This document shows, one piece after another, positions 34,971 through 44,574 of a stretch of DNA of 64,000 nt. How positions within the stretch are numbered: position 1 is the first letter of the stretch; the number at the start of each line of letters is the position of its first letter. The stretch lies in NCBI GenBank assembly GCA_012519205.1, contig JAAYQR010000019.1, positions 44,216-108,215 of the forward strand. Direction: 5' to 3'. The position numbers and the translations under genes were made by a program. Under the pieces are notes generated by a model, which saw nothing but the letters and a program-made list of their open reading frames with translations, was not told the DNA's origin and ran no database searches. This stretch comes from Candidatus Epulonipiscium sp. GTDB lineage: Bacteria; Bacillota; Clostridia; Lachnospirales; Defluviitaleaceae.

Positions 34971-35972
34971 ATGAAAAACCGTATTATCACTGCTGACTTA
35001 AGAAATGAAGACTTAGAGATAGAATCCGGGATTCGGCCTAAGACATTAGATGATTACATTGGACAAAAAAAGGTAAAGGAAAATTTAAAGGTTTTTGTAC
35101 AAGCCGCTGATAATAGAAACGAATCCCTAGACCATGTACTCCTTTATGGTCCACCGGGGTTAGGGAAAACGACCTTAGCAAATATAATTGCCAATGAAAT
35201 GAAAGCAAATATAAAGATAACATCGGGTCCCGCTATCGAGAAACCAGGAGATATGGCAGCTATTCTTAATAATTTAAGTGAAAGGGATCTTTTGTTTATA
35301 GACGAAATTCACCGTTTGAATCGTCATGTAGAGGAGATATTATATCCTGCCATGGAGGATTTTGTCATTGACATAGTCATAGGAAAAGGCCCCAGTGCCA
35401 GATCTATCAGATTAGATCTTCCAAAGTTTACATTGATTGGTGCTACTACTAGGGCAGGGCTTTTGACAGCACCACTTAGGGATAGATTCGGGGTTATCCA
35501 AAGGCTCGAATACTATAATACTTCCGAACTATCCCAAATAGTAAGTCGTTCTGCAAAGGTACTAGATATAGGAATTACCGAAGAAGGGTCCCAGGAAATT
35601 GCAAGGCGTTCAAGGGGAACCCCAAGAATTGCCAATAGACTCCTTAAGAGAGTTAGGGACTTTGCGGAAGTTAAATATGAAGGATATATAGATGAAAAAG
35701 TTGCCTCCTTAGCCCTAGAGGCCTTGGACGTAGATAAAATGGGATTAGATAGAATCGATAGAAAAATGCTTATTTCGATGATTGAAAAGTTTGGGGGAGG
35801 CCCTGTGGGACTAGATACTTTAGCAGCGGTTATAGGAGAAGAAAACGATACAATAGAGGATGTGTATGAACCTTTTTTAATACAATTAGGATTTATTAAT
35901 AGGACCCCGAGGGGAAGGGTAGTGACTCCACTAGGTTATAAGCACTTTGGTATTGAACAATTTAAACTTTAA
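34971..35972 (+). CDS. ruvB: Holliday junction DNA helicase RuvB
   Basis: AAA+ motor of the RuvAB branch-migration complex. Walker A is GPPGLGKTT, Walker B is LFIDEIHRL, sensor 1 is GATTRAG, and the Arg finger region is [16 protein letters not shown]. The C-terminal winged helix has [20 protein letters not shown] and [20 protein letters not shown]. It has 333 residues. The start is ATG 34971 ([10 protein letters not shown]), 7 bases after AGGTG; GTG 34962 would overlap this site. It follows ruvA and ends in the hairpin at 35991-36018. Confidence 0.97.
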   Translation: MKNRIITADLRNEDLEIESGIRPKTLDDYIGQKKVKENLKVFVQAADNRNESLDHVLLYGPPGLGKTTLANIIANEMKANIKITSGPAIEKPGDMAAILNNLSERDLLFIDEIHRLNRHVEEILYPAMEDFVIDIVIGKGPSARSIRLDLPKFTLIGATTRAGLLTAPLRDRFGVIQRLEYYNTSELSQIVSRSAKVLDIGITEEGSQEIARRSRGTPRIANRLLKRVRDFAEVKYEGYIDEKVASLALEALDVDKMGLDRIDRKMLISMIEKFGGGPVGLDTLAAVIGEENDTIEDVYEPFLIQLGFINRTPRGRVVTPLGYKHFGIEQFKL

Positions 35973-35990
35973 ATTAGTATCAGGGTTACC

Positions 35991-36018
35991 AAAGAACGGC
36001 CATAAACCGTTCTTTTCT
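35991..36018 (+). terminator. Rho-independent terminator after ruvB
   Basis: AAAGAACGG (35991-35999) pairs with CCGTTCTTT (36007-36015) around a 7-base loop, followed by TCTTA. Confidence 0.7.
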
Positions 36019-36021
36019 TAA

Positions 36022-36049
36022 TTGACAAAAGGTATAAATATGTTACAAT
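36022..36049 (+). promoter_or_regulatory. Consensus sigma-A-type promoter of the DUF1836 gene
   Basis: TTGACA (36022-36027) matches the -35 consensus fully and TACAAT (36044-36049) is the -10, with 16 bases between. It lies just after the ruvB terminator and 75 bases before the DUF1836 start. Confidence 0.75.
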
Positions 36050-36123
36050 GATTGTAGAGGGACACTCTATGCAGTGTAGATAGAAACTTAGGGTTTATAT
36101 ATTAAAGAGAAGGGAGAATTGGC

Positions 36124-36717
36124 TTGGAGGATAAGAAAGATTTTACAAAGCAGCATTTATTAGAAATTGCTAAGGAAATATCCGGTATGAATCATTTTAT
36201 ACAACTTAGCACATTTAATGATGAAATGACTATTTCACAAGTAGTTCGCTTTTTTAATAAGCAGGGAAGAAATTTTACGAAAACCATGATTCAAAATTAT
36301 GTTAGGGTAGGGGTACTGCCCCAGCCTGTTGACAGGAGATATTATACGAAAAATCATTTAATACTTCTAACACTGATAGATAATCTAAAGTTAATCTATT
36401 CTCTAGATGAAATTAAAACAGTGCTTAATCCTATATTGAAAAATCCTGATACCTTTGAAGATGATATTATAAAAGTAGGCGATTTATATGAAGATTATAT
36501 AGAACTCCATAAAAAGGCCTTAGATGATTGGAAAAGATATCTTCCTGATACATTAGAAGAAGTCAACAAAATATTAAAAAAATACGATATAGATGAAAAG
36601 GAAAAAGATGTAGCATCATCATTTATGCTTGTATTAACACTAATGGCTGAAACCATAGCTATTAAAAAATTAATTCATTTAATATCAGCCGAGTACTTAG
36701 CGGGCAAGGAAGAATAA
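36124..36717 (+). CDS. DUF1836 protein with MerR-like helix-turn-helix
   Basis: A 197-residue protein. Residues about 30-85 (MTISQVVRFFNKQGRNFTKT, then MIQNYVRVGVLPQPVDRRYY) look like a MerR-type winged HTH reading, followed by LILLTLIDNLKLIYSLDEIK. This is the DUF1836 family, typical of Firmicutes and presumed transcriptional regulators. The C-terminal part (about 120-197) is helical and may form an effector or dimerisation domain. TTG start with AGGGAG (36111-36116) 7 bases upstream. It is driven by the promoter at 36022-36049. Target genes are unknown. Confidence 0.85.
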   Translation: MEDKKDFTKQHLLEIAKEISGMNHFIQLSTFNDEMTISQVVRFFNKQGRNFTKTMIQNYVRVGVLPQPVDRRYYTKNHLILLTLIDNLKLIYSLDEIKTVLNPILKNPDTFEDDIIKVGDLYEDYIELHKKALDDWKRYLPDTLEEVNKILKKYDIDEKEKDVASSFMLVLTLMAETIAIKKLIHLISAEYLAGKEE

Positions 36718-36790
36718 TTTGTTATTGTGTATCTTTTGTAATATGATATAATAATACTAATACTCTTTGTACTAACTAAGGAGCGGTTAT

Positions 36791-37243
36791 ATGGAAAAAA
36801 AGAATAAAATTGAAGTCATTATTGGCGGTAGAGTCTATACCCTTGTAGGTAAAGAACCTGAGGAGTATATACAAAGAGTGGCATTATACATTGATAAAAA
36901 AATGAGCGAAATCAAAAAAGCTGAATCCTCTAGAAAACTTAGTACAAGTATGATTGCAACTTTAACTTCCATAAATGTTGCCGATGACTTATTTAAGTTA
37001 ATTGAAAAAATAAACTCTTCAGACATAAAAGTGGAAGCACTAGAAGATGAACTAAAAGAAAAGGACAAGCAGCTACAGGTTTATCAGAAAGAACTAAGAG
37101 AAATACAACAGGAAAATACAACCCTTAAAAATAAGCTGCATGAGCTGCAATTAGAAATTAAAAAAAGTGAGCTAGAATTAGAAGAATACATTAATATATT
37201 CGATTCAAGTTTAAAGAATAACAATATTACCGGAGATAAATAA
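36791..37243 (+). CDS. zapA: Cell division protein ZapA
   Basis: A 150-residue protein that cross-links FtsZ filaments in the divisome. The N-terminal domain (about 1-80) has the family pattern KNKIEVIIGGRVYTLVGKEP, EEYIQRVALYIDKKMSEIK and MIATLTSINVADDLFKL. The C-terminal half (about 85-140) is a long coiled coil. AAGGAG precedes the ATG. TGATATAAT (36744-36752), an extended -10, is a likely promoter element. It ends in the hairpin at 37265-37299. Confidence 0.92.
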   Translation: MEKKNKIEVIIGGRVYTLVGKEPEEYIQRVALYIDKKMSEIKKAESSRKLSTSMIATLTSINVADDLFKLIEKINSSDIKVEALEDELKEKDKQLQVYQKELREIQQENTTLKNKLHELQLEIKKSELELEEYINIFDSSLKNNNITGDK

Positions 37244-37264
37244 ATTTAAAAAAATATAAAAACC

Positions 37265-37299
37265 AAGGGGAGTAATAGAATTCATTACATCCCCTTTTT
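37265..37299 (+). terminator. Rho-independent terminator after zapA
   Basis: Two stacked stems: AAGGGG (37265-37270) with CCCCTT (37291-37296), and GTAAT (37272-37276) with ATTAC (37284-37288), with small bulges between them, followed by TTT. Confidence 0.7.
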
Positions 37300-37346
37300 G
37301 TGTTTTTATTGATAATGGATATCGCAATATATGAGTGGAGGTTGCT

Positions 37347-39743
37347 ATGTTAAATACGAAAAAAATAGAGCTCCTTGCCCCAGCAGGAAACAAGGAAAGT
37401 GTAATTGCTGCTGTAAGCAATGGATGTAACGCTATATATTTAGGAGGAAAAGATTTTAGCGCAAGACAATCGGCGATGAACTTTTCTATGGAGGAAATAA
37501 GGGAGATTACAGATTATTGTCATCTTAGGGACGTTAGGGTATATGTAACGGTTAATACTTTATATAAGCAAGGTGAAGTTGCTAAACTATATAAATTTTT
37601 GAATGAACTATATACAATAGGGGTAGATGCACTGATTACTCAAGACCTTGGAACTGCCATATGGATTAGAAGGTTATTCCCTAAAATTGAAATCCATGGG
37701 AGTACCCAAATGACAATCCATGATTTGTATGGAGTTAAATTCTTAGAAGAACTTAATTTTCAAAGGATAGTATTAAGCAGGGAAATGTCCTTAGAAGAAA
37801 TAATTCATGTGGCTAAAAATACGGATTTAGATATTGAGGTATTTGTGCATGGGGCCCTATGCTTTAGTTATTCTGGACAATGTTTGATGAGTAGCATGCT
37901 CGGGGGAAGGAGTGGAAATAGGGGGAGGTGCGCACAGCCTTGCAGACTCCCATATACATTGGCTGATAATGGAGGGAAAGAATTAGTTTCAGGATACCTT
38001 CTAAGCCCAAAGGATATACAAACTATAAATTATATTCCCCACATGATAGAGGCTGGAATACGCTCCTTCAAAATAGAAGGGAGGATGAAACGTCCGGAAT
38101 ATGTAGGGGTAGTTGTTAAAACTTACAGAAAATATATAGATTCCTATCTGGAAAATCAAAAAAAATACTCAGTGGAAGATAGGGATATAAAAGACTTGGC
38201 GCAGGTTTTTAATAGGGGTGGTTTTTCAAATGGTTATTTGTATCAACATAGTGGTAGAGATATGATGAGCTTTGAAAATCCTAAACATTGGGGAATATAT
38301 TTAGGTAAAGTGATAAATTATAATCCATCAACTAAAAAATGCATAATAGATACAGTAGAACCCCTAGAACCGGGGGATGGAATAGAAATTTGGAGGAAGG
38401 GCAAATTAAATACGGGCATTAGTGTATCAAAAACGAGCAAGGCAGGAGAAAAAATTATCATTTCAATAAAGGATTTTGTTAAGGAAGGAGATAGAGTTTA
38501 TAAGACAAAAAATAAAAGTCTTCTTGAAACTATCCAAAAAACTTATGAAAAAGATAGTCGGAAACTAGATATACATGCCTCCATTAGTTTCAAAAAAAAT
38601 AAGGCAATTAATCTAAAACTTTGGGATGAAAGAGGAAATAGTGTTCAGGTCGATGGTCCCCTTGTGGAAAAAGCTATAACTAATGGATTAGAAAAGGAAA
38701 GAATTAGACAGCAGATTCTAAAAACAGGTAATACCCCCTTTAATATTAAATCTCTAATTATAGATATGGATGATGATGGATATGTTTCTATTAAGGAATT
38801 AAACAATATAAGAAGAGTAGCCATAGATGAGCTCCAAAATGCGATTATAGAAAAATATAAAAGGCCTGCTGTGGATATTAATATTGACTTTTCAAATTTA
38901 AATAAAAATATAATTAAAGGGGACAATAAACAATTTACAGTTCTAATTCGTAATATAAATGATATCGAATACGTTTTTCATCCAAAGGTAAAAAGAATAT
39001 ACTTGGAAATTAGAGAATATAAAAAAGATGATATAGAAAAAGTATCAAATATTTGCCATAAAAACAATACAGAATTCTTTTTAGCATTGCCTAGAATAGA
39101 TGTCAGTTACAAAAATGAAAGAATATGGTATGATTTAGAAGATACTTCCATAGACGGGTTTTTAATCAGAACCTATGGACAGGCTTTCAGATTGAAAAAG
39201 ACAACAAAGAAGATTATACTAGATTATACCTTTAATATATTTAATCAATTAACCGCTAATTTTTGGATGGAATACGGTGTGGAGGGCTTTACTCTTTCAC
39301 CTGAATTAAACTACGATGAGTTAAAAGATTTTAAAGGAGATGGGATAGAAGTTATAGGATACGGGCATTTGCCTTTGATGACAACTAAACAATGTATTAT
39401 AGGAAATACCCTATATAAAAAATCAGTTAAGGGATTTTGCAGCAATCGTAATAATCAAGAACACTATAAGCTTATAGATCGTAAAGGGGAGACATTTCCC
39501 ATTATACAAGACTGCTCTTTATGTACGGCAGTTATTTATAACGGGAAACCTATTTTGTTATTAAGAGATTTGGAAAAGATATTATCCCTTCCTATAGATT
39601 TAATGAGGCTAGAGTTCACATTTGAAAGGAAAGAAGACATAAGAAAAATAATTAGGGGATATGGGAATGATAAAAATATAAAAGCAGAAATATTAAGGGA
39701 GCAAGATTACACGAAGGGTCATTATTTTAGAGGAGTAGAGTAG
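37347..39743 (+). CDS. U32 family peptidase-like protein with DUF3656-type C-terminal region
   Basis: A 798-residue cytoplasmic protein. The N-terminal region is the U32 fold: IELLAPAGNKESVIAAVSNG, CNAIYLGGKDFSARQSAMNF, QDLGTAIWIRRLFP and FVHGALCFSYSGQCLMSSML. The Cys-rich block GGRSGNRGRCAQPCRLPY follows. U32 relatives such as TrhP/RlhA act in RNA modification, so peptidase activity should not be assumed. Roughly residues 380-560 match a DUF3656-like domain. The end has a second Cys set (CIIGNTLYKKSVKGFCS, DCSLCTAVIYNGKP). The start is ATG 37347, with GGAGG upstream; GTG 37335 overlaps. ftsW/rodA follows 8 bases later. Confidence 0.9.
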   Translation: MLNTKKIELLAPAGNKESVIAAVSNGCNAIYLGGKDFSARQSAMNFSMEEIREITDYCHLRDVRVYVTVNTLYKQGEVAKLYKFLNELYTIGVDALITQDLGTAIWIRRLFPKIEIHGSTQMTIHDLYGVKFLEELNFQRIVLSREMSLEEIIHVAKNTDLDIEVFVHGALCFSYSGQCLMSSMLGGRSGNRGRCAQPCRLPYTLADNGGKELVSGYLLSPKDIQTINYIPHMIEAGIRSFKIEGRMKRPEYVGVVVKTYRKYIDSYLENQKKYSVEDRDIKDLAQVFNRGGFSNGYLYQHSGRDMMSFENPKHWGIYLGKVINYNPSTKKCIIDTVEPLEPGDGIEIWRKGKLNTGISVSKTSKAGEKIIISIKDFVKEGDRVYKTKNKSLLETIQKTYEKDSRKLDIHASISFKKNKAINLKLWDERGNSVQVDGPLVEKAITNGLEKERIRQQILKTGNTPFNIKSLIIDMDDDGYVSIKELNNIRRVAIDELQNAIIEKYKRPAVDINIDFSNLNKNIIKGDNKQFTVLIRNINDIEYVFHPKVKRIYLEIREYKKDDIEKVSNICHKNNTEFFLALPRIDVSYKNERIWYDLEDTSIDGFLIRTYGQAFRLKKTTKKIILDYTFNIFNQLTANFWMEYGVEGFTLSPELNYDELKDFKGDGIEVIGYGHLPLMTTKQCIIGNTLYKKSVKGFCSNRNNQEHYKLIDRKGETFPIIQDCSLCTAVIYNGKPILLLRDLEKILSLPIDLMRLEFTFERKEDIRKIIRGYGNDKNIKAEILREQDYTKGHYFRGVE

Positions 39744-39751
39744 GTGAAAAG

Positions 39752-41104
39752 ATGCCCAAACAATCTATCATAGAGGTTTTAATATTGGTTTCTAGGTATG
39801 TTTTTGTAATATTTATCTACATATTTTTATGGGCAGGATACAAGGGTATTATTTACGAACGCAAAAATGAAATCCATGGGTATAATAACAAAGTCTTTGA
39901 ACAAAGGATTTTCATTATATTTATACATGTTTTTAGTTTCATTATTCTTATGGCAAGTTCCAACGATATTAAAGAGATAGAAGAAATAGCAAAATTAGGG
40001 ATTTATAGCCTCGTGTTCATAATAGCCGCAATAATACTTACATCCCTTATATATAAAAAATCAGATGCTATTCTTTGGAACAGTATGCTCTTTTTAATGG
40101 ATATAGGTATAATTATGTTGCAAAGATTAGACCCAGAAGCTGCAAACAGACAGATTATATGGTATGGGATAGGAAGTATTCTTATGCTTTTTATACCTTT
40201 AGTTTTTATGATAATCCCTAGATTTGAAAAGTTTGAATATGTTTACCTAATGAGCGGATGGATATTACTGCTTTCGCCTTTTGTATTAGGAGAGGAACAA
40301 TTTGGAGCTAGGAACTGGATTTTCATAGGAAAATATAGTTTTCAGCCCTCTGAAATCGTAAAATTTTTATTTGTATTTTACTTAGCAGCCTCCCTTAGAA
40401 AATATAATTCATTAAAAGATATTATTATTCCAACAATAATGAGTGGTGGATATATTTTAGTTTTGGTAGCTCAAAAGGACTTAGGAGGAGCATTGATTTA
40501 TTTTCTAACTTTTCTTATATTGATTTACCTTAGAACTTCTAGTTCACTTTTGTTTTTTGGGGGATTGGGGGGAGCAAGCTTAGCTTCTATGGTGGCATAT
40601 AAATTATATAGCCATGTACAAGTTAGGGTAGAAGCATGGTTAAATCCATGGAAAGATATGGATTACAAGGGATATCAAATAACCCAATCCTTATTTGGGA
40701 TAGGAACCTGGGGATGGATGGGTAGTGGCCTTACAAGGGGGTACCCTAAAAGTATTCCTGTTGTAAAGACAGATTTTATATTTGCAGCTATATGTGAAGA
40801 ATTTGGAAATCTATTTGCTATCGGAATTATTTTGATATTTTTACTTATGATACTTCGTGGAGTGATGATAGCTATAAAATGCAATAGAGTCTTTTACTCA
40901 CTCCTTGCCGTAGGGGCAATTAATTTAATTGCTATACAGGCATTTCTAATTATTGGTGGAGTGATAAAAATGATTCCACTAACAGGGGTAACCCTACCCT
41001 TTATAAGTTATGGAGGAAGTTCTGTTATCACTAGCATCCTAATAATTGGGATACTCCAATGGATACAAAGTTTTTATGAAACAAGGGAAGAGGTGGAGGA
41101 GTAG
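39752..41104 (+). CDS. FtsW/RodA/SpoVE family peptidoglycan glycosyltransferase
   Basis: A 450-residue SEDS protein with about ten membrane helices. The family signature GARNWIFIGKYSFQPSEIVKFLF and AQKDLGGALIYFLTF are present. So are GYQITQSLFGIGTWGWMGSG, KTDFIFAAICEEFGN and TLPFISYGGSSVI. SEDS proteins polymerise lipid II glycan strands with a partner class B PBP, which is the next gene, and the two overlap in the RBS region. The upstream FHA gene common in some clostridial clusters is absent. RodA, FtsW or SpoVE cannot be separated by eye. Confidence 0.92.
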   Translation: MPKQSIIEVLILVSRYVFVIFIYIFLWAGYKGIIYERKNEIHGYNNKVFEQRIFIIFIHVFSFIILMASSNDIKEIEEIAKLGIYSLVFIIAAIILTSLIYKKSDAILWNSMLFLMDIGIIMLQRLDPEAANRQIIWYGIGSILMLFIPLVFMIIPRFEKFEYVYLMSGWILLLSPFVLGEEQFGARNWIFIGKYSFQPSEIVKFLFVFYLAASLRKYNSLKDIIIPTIMSGGYILVLVAQKDLGGALIYFLTFLILIYLRTSSSLLFFGGLGGASLASMVAYKLYSHVQVRVEAWLNPWKDMDYKGYQITQSLFGIGTWGWMGSGLTRGYPKSIPVVKTDFIFAAICEEFGNLFAIGIILIFLLMILRGVMIAIKCNRVFYSLLAVGAINLIAIQAFLIIGGVIKMIPLTGVTLPFISYGGSSVITSILIIGILQWIQSFYETREEVEE

Positions 41105-41105
41105 C

Positions 41106-42503
41106 TTGAAGCAGGTTAAAAAGGACATAAAAAAAATATTTTGGCTATATTCATTGATGTTTTGCGCATTAATAGGATATCTATTAAAATTTATATTCCT
41201 GGATAGCCCTATAGTAATAATAAATCCTTATAATCCAAGGTTAAATTCCTTAGAAAAAAGCATACTTCGGGGGGAAATAAGAGATAACAAGGGAGTAGTT
41301 TTGGCAAGGACTAAAATGGATAAGGACGGATGGATGAGAGAATATCCACAGGGAAGAGATTTTGCCCATGTGGTCGGGTCCGTTCAAAAGGGTAAAACTG
41401 GAATAGAAGCATATGCAAATTTTATGCTTCTCGAGGTAAATGATAAAATGGTGCAAAGGGTAAAAGAAGTTTTTACCGGTGACAAATTAAAAGGAAATCA
41501 TGTTGTTCTTACCTTGGATGCTAATCTACAACGCACTTCAAGGGAGTTATTAAAAGGTAAAAAAGGAGCAATTCTAGTTATGGAACCATCTACGGGGAAA
41601 ATTCTTTCCATGGTATCCAATCCAGATTTTAATCCTAATGAACTAAGCCAAAATTGGGAGCAATTGAACAAGGATGAGGAAAATAGTCCCCTCATTAATA
41701 GGGCCACACAAGGGTTATACCCTCCGGGCTCTATATTTAAAGTTATAACAGCAGCATCAGCTCTAGAAAGTGAGAAGGGTTTAGAAGGTTTTCTTTATAA
41801 TTGTAAGGGTGAAGATATATTTGATGGTAATTTAATACGCTGCTATAACTCTAAACCTCATGGGGAAGTAGATTTAAACAAAGCATTTTATGTTTCCTGT
41901 AATACCGCTTTTGCAAAACTAGGAACTGATGTGGGAGGAGAGAGGTTAAAACAGACATCAGAAAGACTGCTTTTTAATCGACCTCTTCCTTATGAATTGG
42001 ATTATAATAGGAGTCAGTTTGTGTTAACAAAGCATTCGGAAGATAAAGAAATAGTTGAAACAGCCATGGGGCAGGGTAGGACACTGGTATCACCACTTCA
42101 TATGGGAATGATTACTTCTGCCATTGCCAATGGTGGTATTTTAATGAAACCGTATATTATTGACCACATGGAAACAAACTATGGGAAAACCAAGAATAAA
42201 AAAATTCCAGAAAAATTTGCAGTTCTTTTTGATGCAGGAGATGCCAATAGATTAACCAATATGATGGTGGACGTGGTGAATAAAGGTACAGGAACGAAGG
42301 CCCAAATATCAAATATTTCTGTAGCTGGAAAAACAGGAACCGCTCAAAATGCTTCTGGTGAAGATCACGCTTGGTTTATAGGATTTGCCCCTTCACAAAA
42401 GCCGGAGGCTGTTGTAGTGGTAATAATTGAAAATGGGGGATCGGGGGGAAGTAGTGCAGGACCAATTGCCCGCAAACTGCTTCAACAAGTCTTGAACAAC
42501 TAA
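41106..42503 (+). CDS. Penicillin-binding protein, class B transpeptidase
   Basis: A 465-residue membrane-anchored transpeptidase with a short N-terminal helix (about 11-32) and no large pedestal, close to the PbpA/Rv0016-like form. From TTG 41106 the SxxK motif is SIFK (209-212), SxN is SCN (264-266), and the KTG box is AGKTGTAQN (near 414). It is the partner of the preceding SEDS glycosyltransferase. The start is TTG 41106, 5 bases after GGAGGA (41095-41100); earlier in-frame starts lie within the upstream gene. PrsW is encoded 14 bases after its stop. Confidence 0.93.
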   Translation: MKQVKKDIKKIFWLYSLMFCALIGYLLKFIFLDSPIVIINPYNPRLNSLEKSILRGEIRDNKGVVLARTKMDKDGWMREYPQGRDFAHVVGSVQKGKTGIEAYANFMLLEVNDKMVQRVKEVFTGDKLKGNHVVLTLDANLQRTSRELLKGKKGAILVMEPSTGKILSMVSNPDFNPNELSQNWEQLNKDEENSPLINRATQGLYPPGSIFKVITAASALESEKGLEGFLYNCKGEDIFDGNLIRCYNSKPHGEVDLNKAFYVSCNTAFAKLGTDVGGERLKQTSERLLFNRPLPYELDYNRSQFVLTKHSEDKEIVETAMGQGRTLVSPLHMGMITSAIANGGILMKPYIIDHMETNYGKTKNKKIPEKFAVLFDAGDANRLTNMMVDVVNKGTGTKAQISNISVAGKTGTAQNASGEDHAWFIGFAPSQKPEAVVVVIIENGGSGGSSAGPIARKLLQQVLNN

Positions 42504-42517
42504 GGAAGGTGACAAAT

Positions 42518-43186
42518 ATGAATTTGTTGCAAGTAGCCACAGCTCCCGTTATAATAGCTTCAGTATATATTTATATAAGGGATAAATATGAAAAGGAACC
42601 TATAAAATTACTTATTTTAGGTATTCTTTTTGGATTAATTATAGCAGCCCCTATAATGGAGGTAGAGGCATTTCTATCAATGTTTACTCCCGGAACAGGG
42701 GGAGTTTTAGAAGCAGCATACACATCATTTGTTGTAGCTTCCGGTACCGAAGAAGTTTTTAAATTTATTGTTTTATATTTTTTAATATGGAAAAATGAAA
42801 ACTTTAATGAAAAATTTGATGGAATAGTCTATGCAGTTTTTATTTCATTAGGATTTGCTGGAATTGAAAATATATTGTATGTGTTTAACCCTCATTTAGG
42901 GGGATATCAAACTGCAATCGCAAGGGCTGTATTTTCTGTGCCCGGTCATGCATTATTCGGCGTGGCGATGGGGTATTATTATTCCATAGCAAAGTTTGAG
43001 AAACACACACTTTTAAAATCATTTTTCGTGCCATGGCTTTTGCATGGGATATATGATTTTATATTAATTGCAAAGATTCCATCCCTTATGCTTTTTTTTA
43101 TTCCATTTGTGCTCTATCTATGGGTACAAGGGATGCGGAAAATAAAGAAACACATTCAAAGCTCACCTTTTAAACCCCAAGAATAA
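42518..43186 (+). CDS. prsW: PrsW family intramembrane metalloprotease
   Basis: A 222-residue polytopic membrane protein. PrsW-type motifs are EE (78-79, ASGTEEVFKF), E117 (GFAGIENILYVF), and H144 with FG (VPGHALFGVAMGYYYS). In Bacillus subtilis, PrsW cleaves the anti-sigma factor RsiW, and in C. difficile PrsW acts on a different anti-sigma factor. Here an ECF sigma/anti-sigma pair lies about 0.8 kb downstream, so it is a natural candidate protease for that pair (inference). The start is ATG 42518 after AAGGAAGGTG; GTG 42509 overlaps the site. Confidence 0.88.
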   Translation: MNLLQVATAPVIIASVYIYIRDKYEKEPIKLLILGILFGLIIAAPIMEVEAFLSMFTPGTGGVLEAAYTSFVVASGTEEVFKFIVLYFLIWKNENFNEKFDGIVYAVFISLGFAGIENILYVFNPHLGGYQTAIARAVFSVPGHALFGVAMGYYYSIAKFEKHTLLKSFFVPWLLHGIYDFILIAKIPSLMLFFIPFVLYLWVQGMRKIKKHIQSSPFKPQE

Positions 43187-43336
43187 TGAATGGTAGGTTG
43201 AAAAATATCGAAAAAAGAGTTATACTCATTCCATGTTTATAAATTTGCACTTTGATGGACTTTCAAGACATATAAGCTGTAAGTTTATATTTACTTTCTT
43301 TCCAGTAAAGATATGAATGCGTCAGGAGGAATAAGA

Positions 43337-43789
43337 ATGATAGAAGCGGTGAGCTGCGGAGGTGTTGTGATTCATAGGGGTAAAATTTTATTACTATATA
43401 AAAATTACAAGCACAAATATGTGGGATGGGTTCTTCCTAAAGGAACCGTAGAATTGGGGGAAACCCACAAAGATACAGCTTTAAGAGAAGTTGAGGAAGA
43501 GACTTCCGTTCCTGCAAAAATAATTAAATATATAGGGCAGAGTCAATATACATTTCAAGGAAGAGATGACATTGTTAACAAAACTGTTCATTGGTATTTA
43601 ATGAGGGCAAGTAGTTTTTATTGTAAGCCTCAAAGGGAAGAACATTTTGTAGATGCTGGATATTATAAATTTCATGAAGCATATCACCTTCTGAAATTCA
43701 ATGATGAAAGGCAAATGATGAAAAAGGCTTATTATGCATATGTAGAATTAAGAAAGAATAAACAGTGGATAAGAACATATAAATTTTAA
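43337..43789 (+). CDS. NUDIX hydrolase
   Basis: A 150-residue NUDIX protein. The Nudix box is GTVELGETHKDTALREVEEE (36-55) ending TSV, with the usual Gly after EE replaced by Ser. The N-terminus ISCGGVV-like region (AVSCGGVVIHRGKILLLYKN) and WVLPKG are typical of the DIPP/Ap4A-type subgroup. The substrate is not predictable. The start is ATG 43337, with AGGAGGA (43324-43330) 6 bases upstream; ATG 43313 lacks a site. It ends in the hairpin at 43801-43827. No obvious link to the neighbouring sigma genes. Confidence 0.88.
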   Translation: MIEAVSCGGVVIHRGKILLLYKNYKHKYVGWVLPKGTVELGETHKDTALREVEEETSVPAKIIKYIGQSQYTFQGRDDIVNKTVHWYLMRASSFYCKPQREEHFVDAGYYKFHEAYHLLKFNDERQMMKKAYYAYVELRKNKQWIRTYKF

Positions 43790-43800
43790 ATACGGATATA

Positions 43801-43827
43801 AAAATTCAGCCCTAGGCTGAATTTTTT
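43801..43827 (+). terminator. Rho-independent terminator
   Basis: AAAATTCAGCC (43801-43811) pairs with GGCTGAATTTT (43815-43825) around a 3-base loop CTA, followed by TT. It separates the NUDIX gene from the ECF sigma operon. Confidence 0.82.
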
Positions 43828-43874
43828 AGCATAAAGAGGAAATACTTAAGTTTATTTGAAAAATTCAAATAAGG

Positions 43875-43917
43875 GGAACTTTTATTATTTTGAATACGTC
43901 AAAAAGTATAGTATAAT
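43875..43917 (+). promoter_or_regulatory. Overlapping ECF-type and sigma-A-type promoters of the sigma operon
   Basis: GGAAC (43875-43879) is followed after 17 bases by CGTC (43897-43900), which fits the ECF sigma pattern of a GGAAC/GAAAC-type -35 and a CGTC/CGTA-type -10. Overlapping it, TTGAAT (43890-43895) and TATAAT (43912-43917) spaced 16 bases make a vegetative promoter. Both lie upstream of the sigma start at 43957. Autoregulation is an inference. Confidence 0.5.
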
Positions 43918-43956
43918 TTTATAGAGAATTTTAAATTAAGGAAAGGAGTGAATGGT

Positions 43957-44574
43957 GTGGAAGCAAAAGATGAACTAAGGCTTATAAATAGCGCACAAAA
44001 AGGTAATATAGCTGCTTTTGAAGAACTGGTTATTGAGCATGAAACTAAAATATATAATATAGCTTATAGAATGTTCCATAACGAAGAAGATGCAAAGGAT
44101 TTATCACAGGAAGTATTTATAAAGGCTTTTGAAAATATAAAAAAATTCAAGAAAGAATCTCGTTTTTCCACTTGGCTATACCGCATTGCTACTAATTCAT
44201 GTATAGACGAACTAAGAAGACGAAAAGACAAAGAAACCTATTCGGTAGATGAAGGCATTGAAACAGAAGGAGGAAGTATAAAAAAAGAATATCCTGATAC
44301 AAAGCATAATCCTGAGGAAATGATTATTAATAAAGAAATAGCCCATCAAATTCAATTGGCGATGGATCAATTATCCGAAGAACATAAAAATGCAATCATT
44401 TTAAGAGATTTTCAGGGTTTTGGATATAATGAAATATCAGGAATCTTACAATGTTCTCTTGGCACTGTTAAATCTAGAATATCAAGGGGAAGGATGCAAT
44501 TAAAAGAAATACTTGTCAACCAGGAACATTTTGAATATAATAAGCGTCTAAAAAATAGAAAGGAGGGAAAATAA
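43957..44574 (+). CDS. ECF RNA polymerase sigma factor (SigW/RpoE-like)
   Basis: A 205-residue extracytoplasmic-function sigma factor. Region 2 is FEELVIEHETKIYNIAYRMF with EEDAKDLSQEVFIKAFENIK; region 2.3-2.4 is RFSTWLYRIATNSCIDELRR. Region 4 has the HTH at LRDFQGFGYNEISGILQCSL with GTVKSRISRGRMQLKE. The start is GTG 43957, 8 bases after AAAGGAG (43942-43948); GTG 43948 overlaps it. The stop overlaps the anti-sigma ATG (TAATG), a coupled pair. Its regulon cannot be read from this window. Confidence 0.95.
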   Translation: MEAKDELRLINSAQKGNIAAFEELVIEHETKIYNIAYRMFHNEEDAKDLSQEVFIKAFENIKKFKKESRFSTWLYRIATNSCIDELRRRKDKETYSVDEGIETEGGSIKKEYPDTKHNPEEMIINKEIAHQIQLAMDQLSEEHKNAIILRDFQGFGYNEISGILQCSLGTVKSRISRGRMQLKEILVNQEHFEYNKRLKNRKEGK

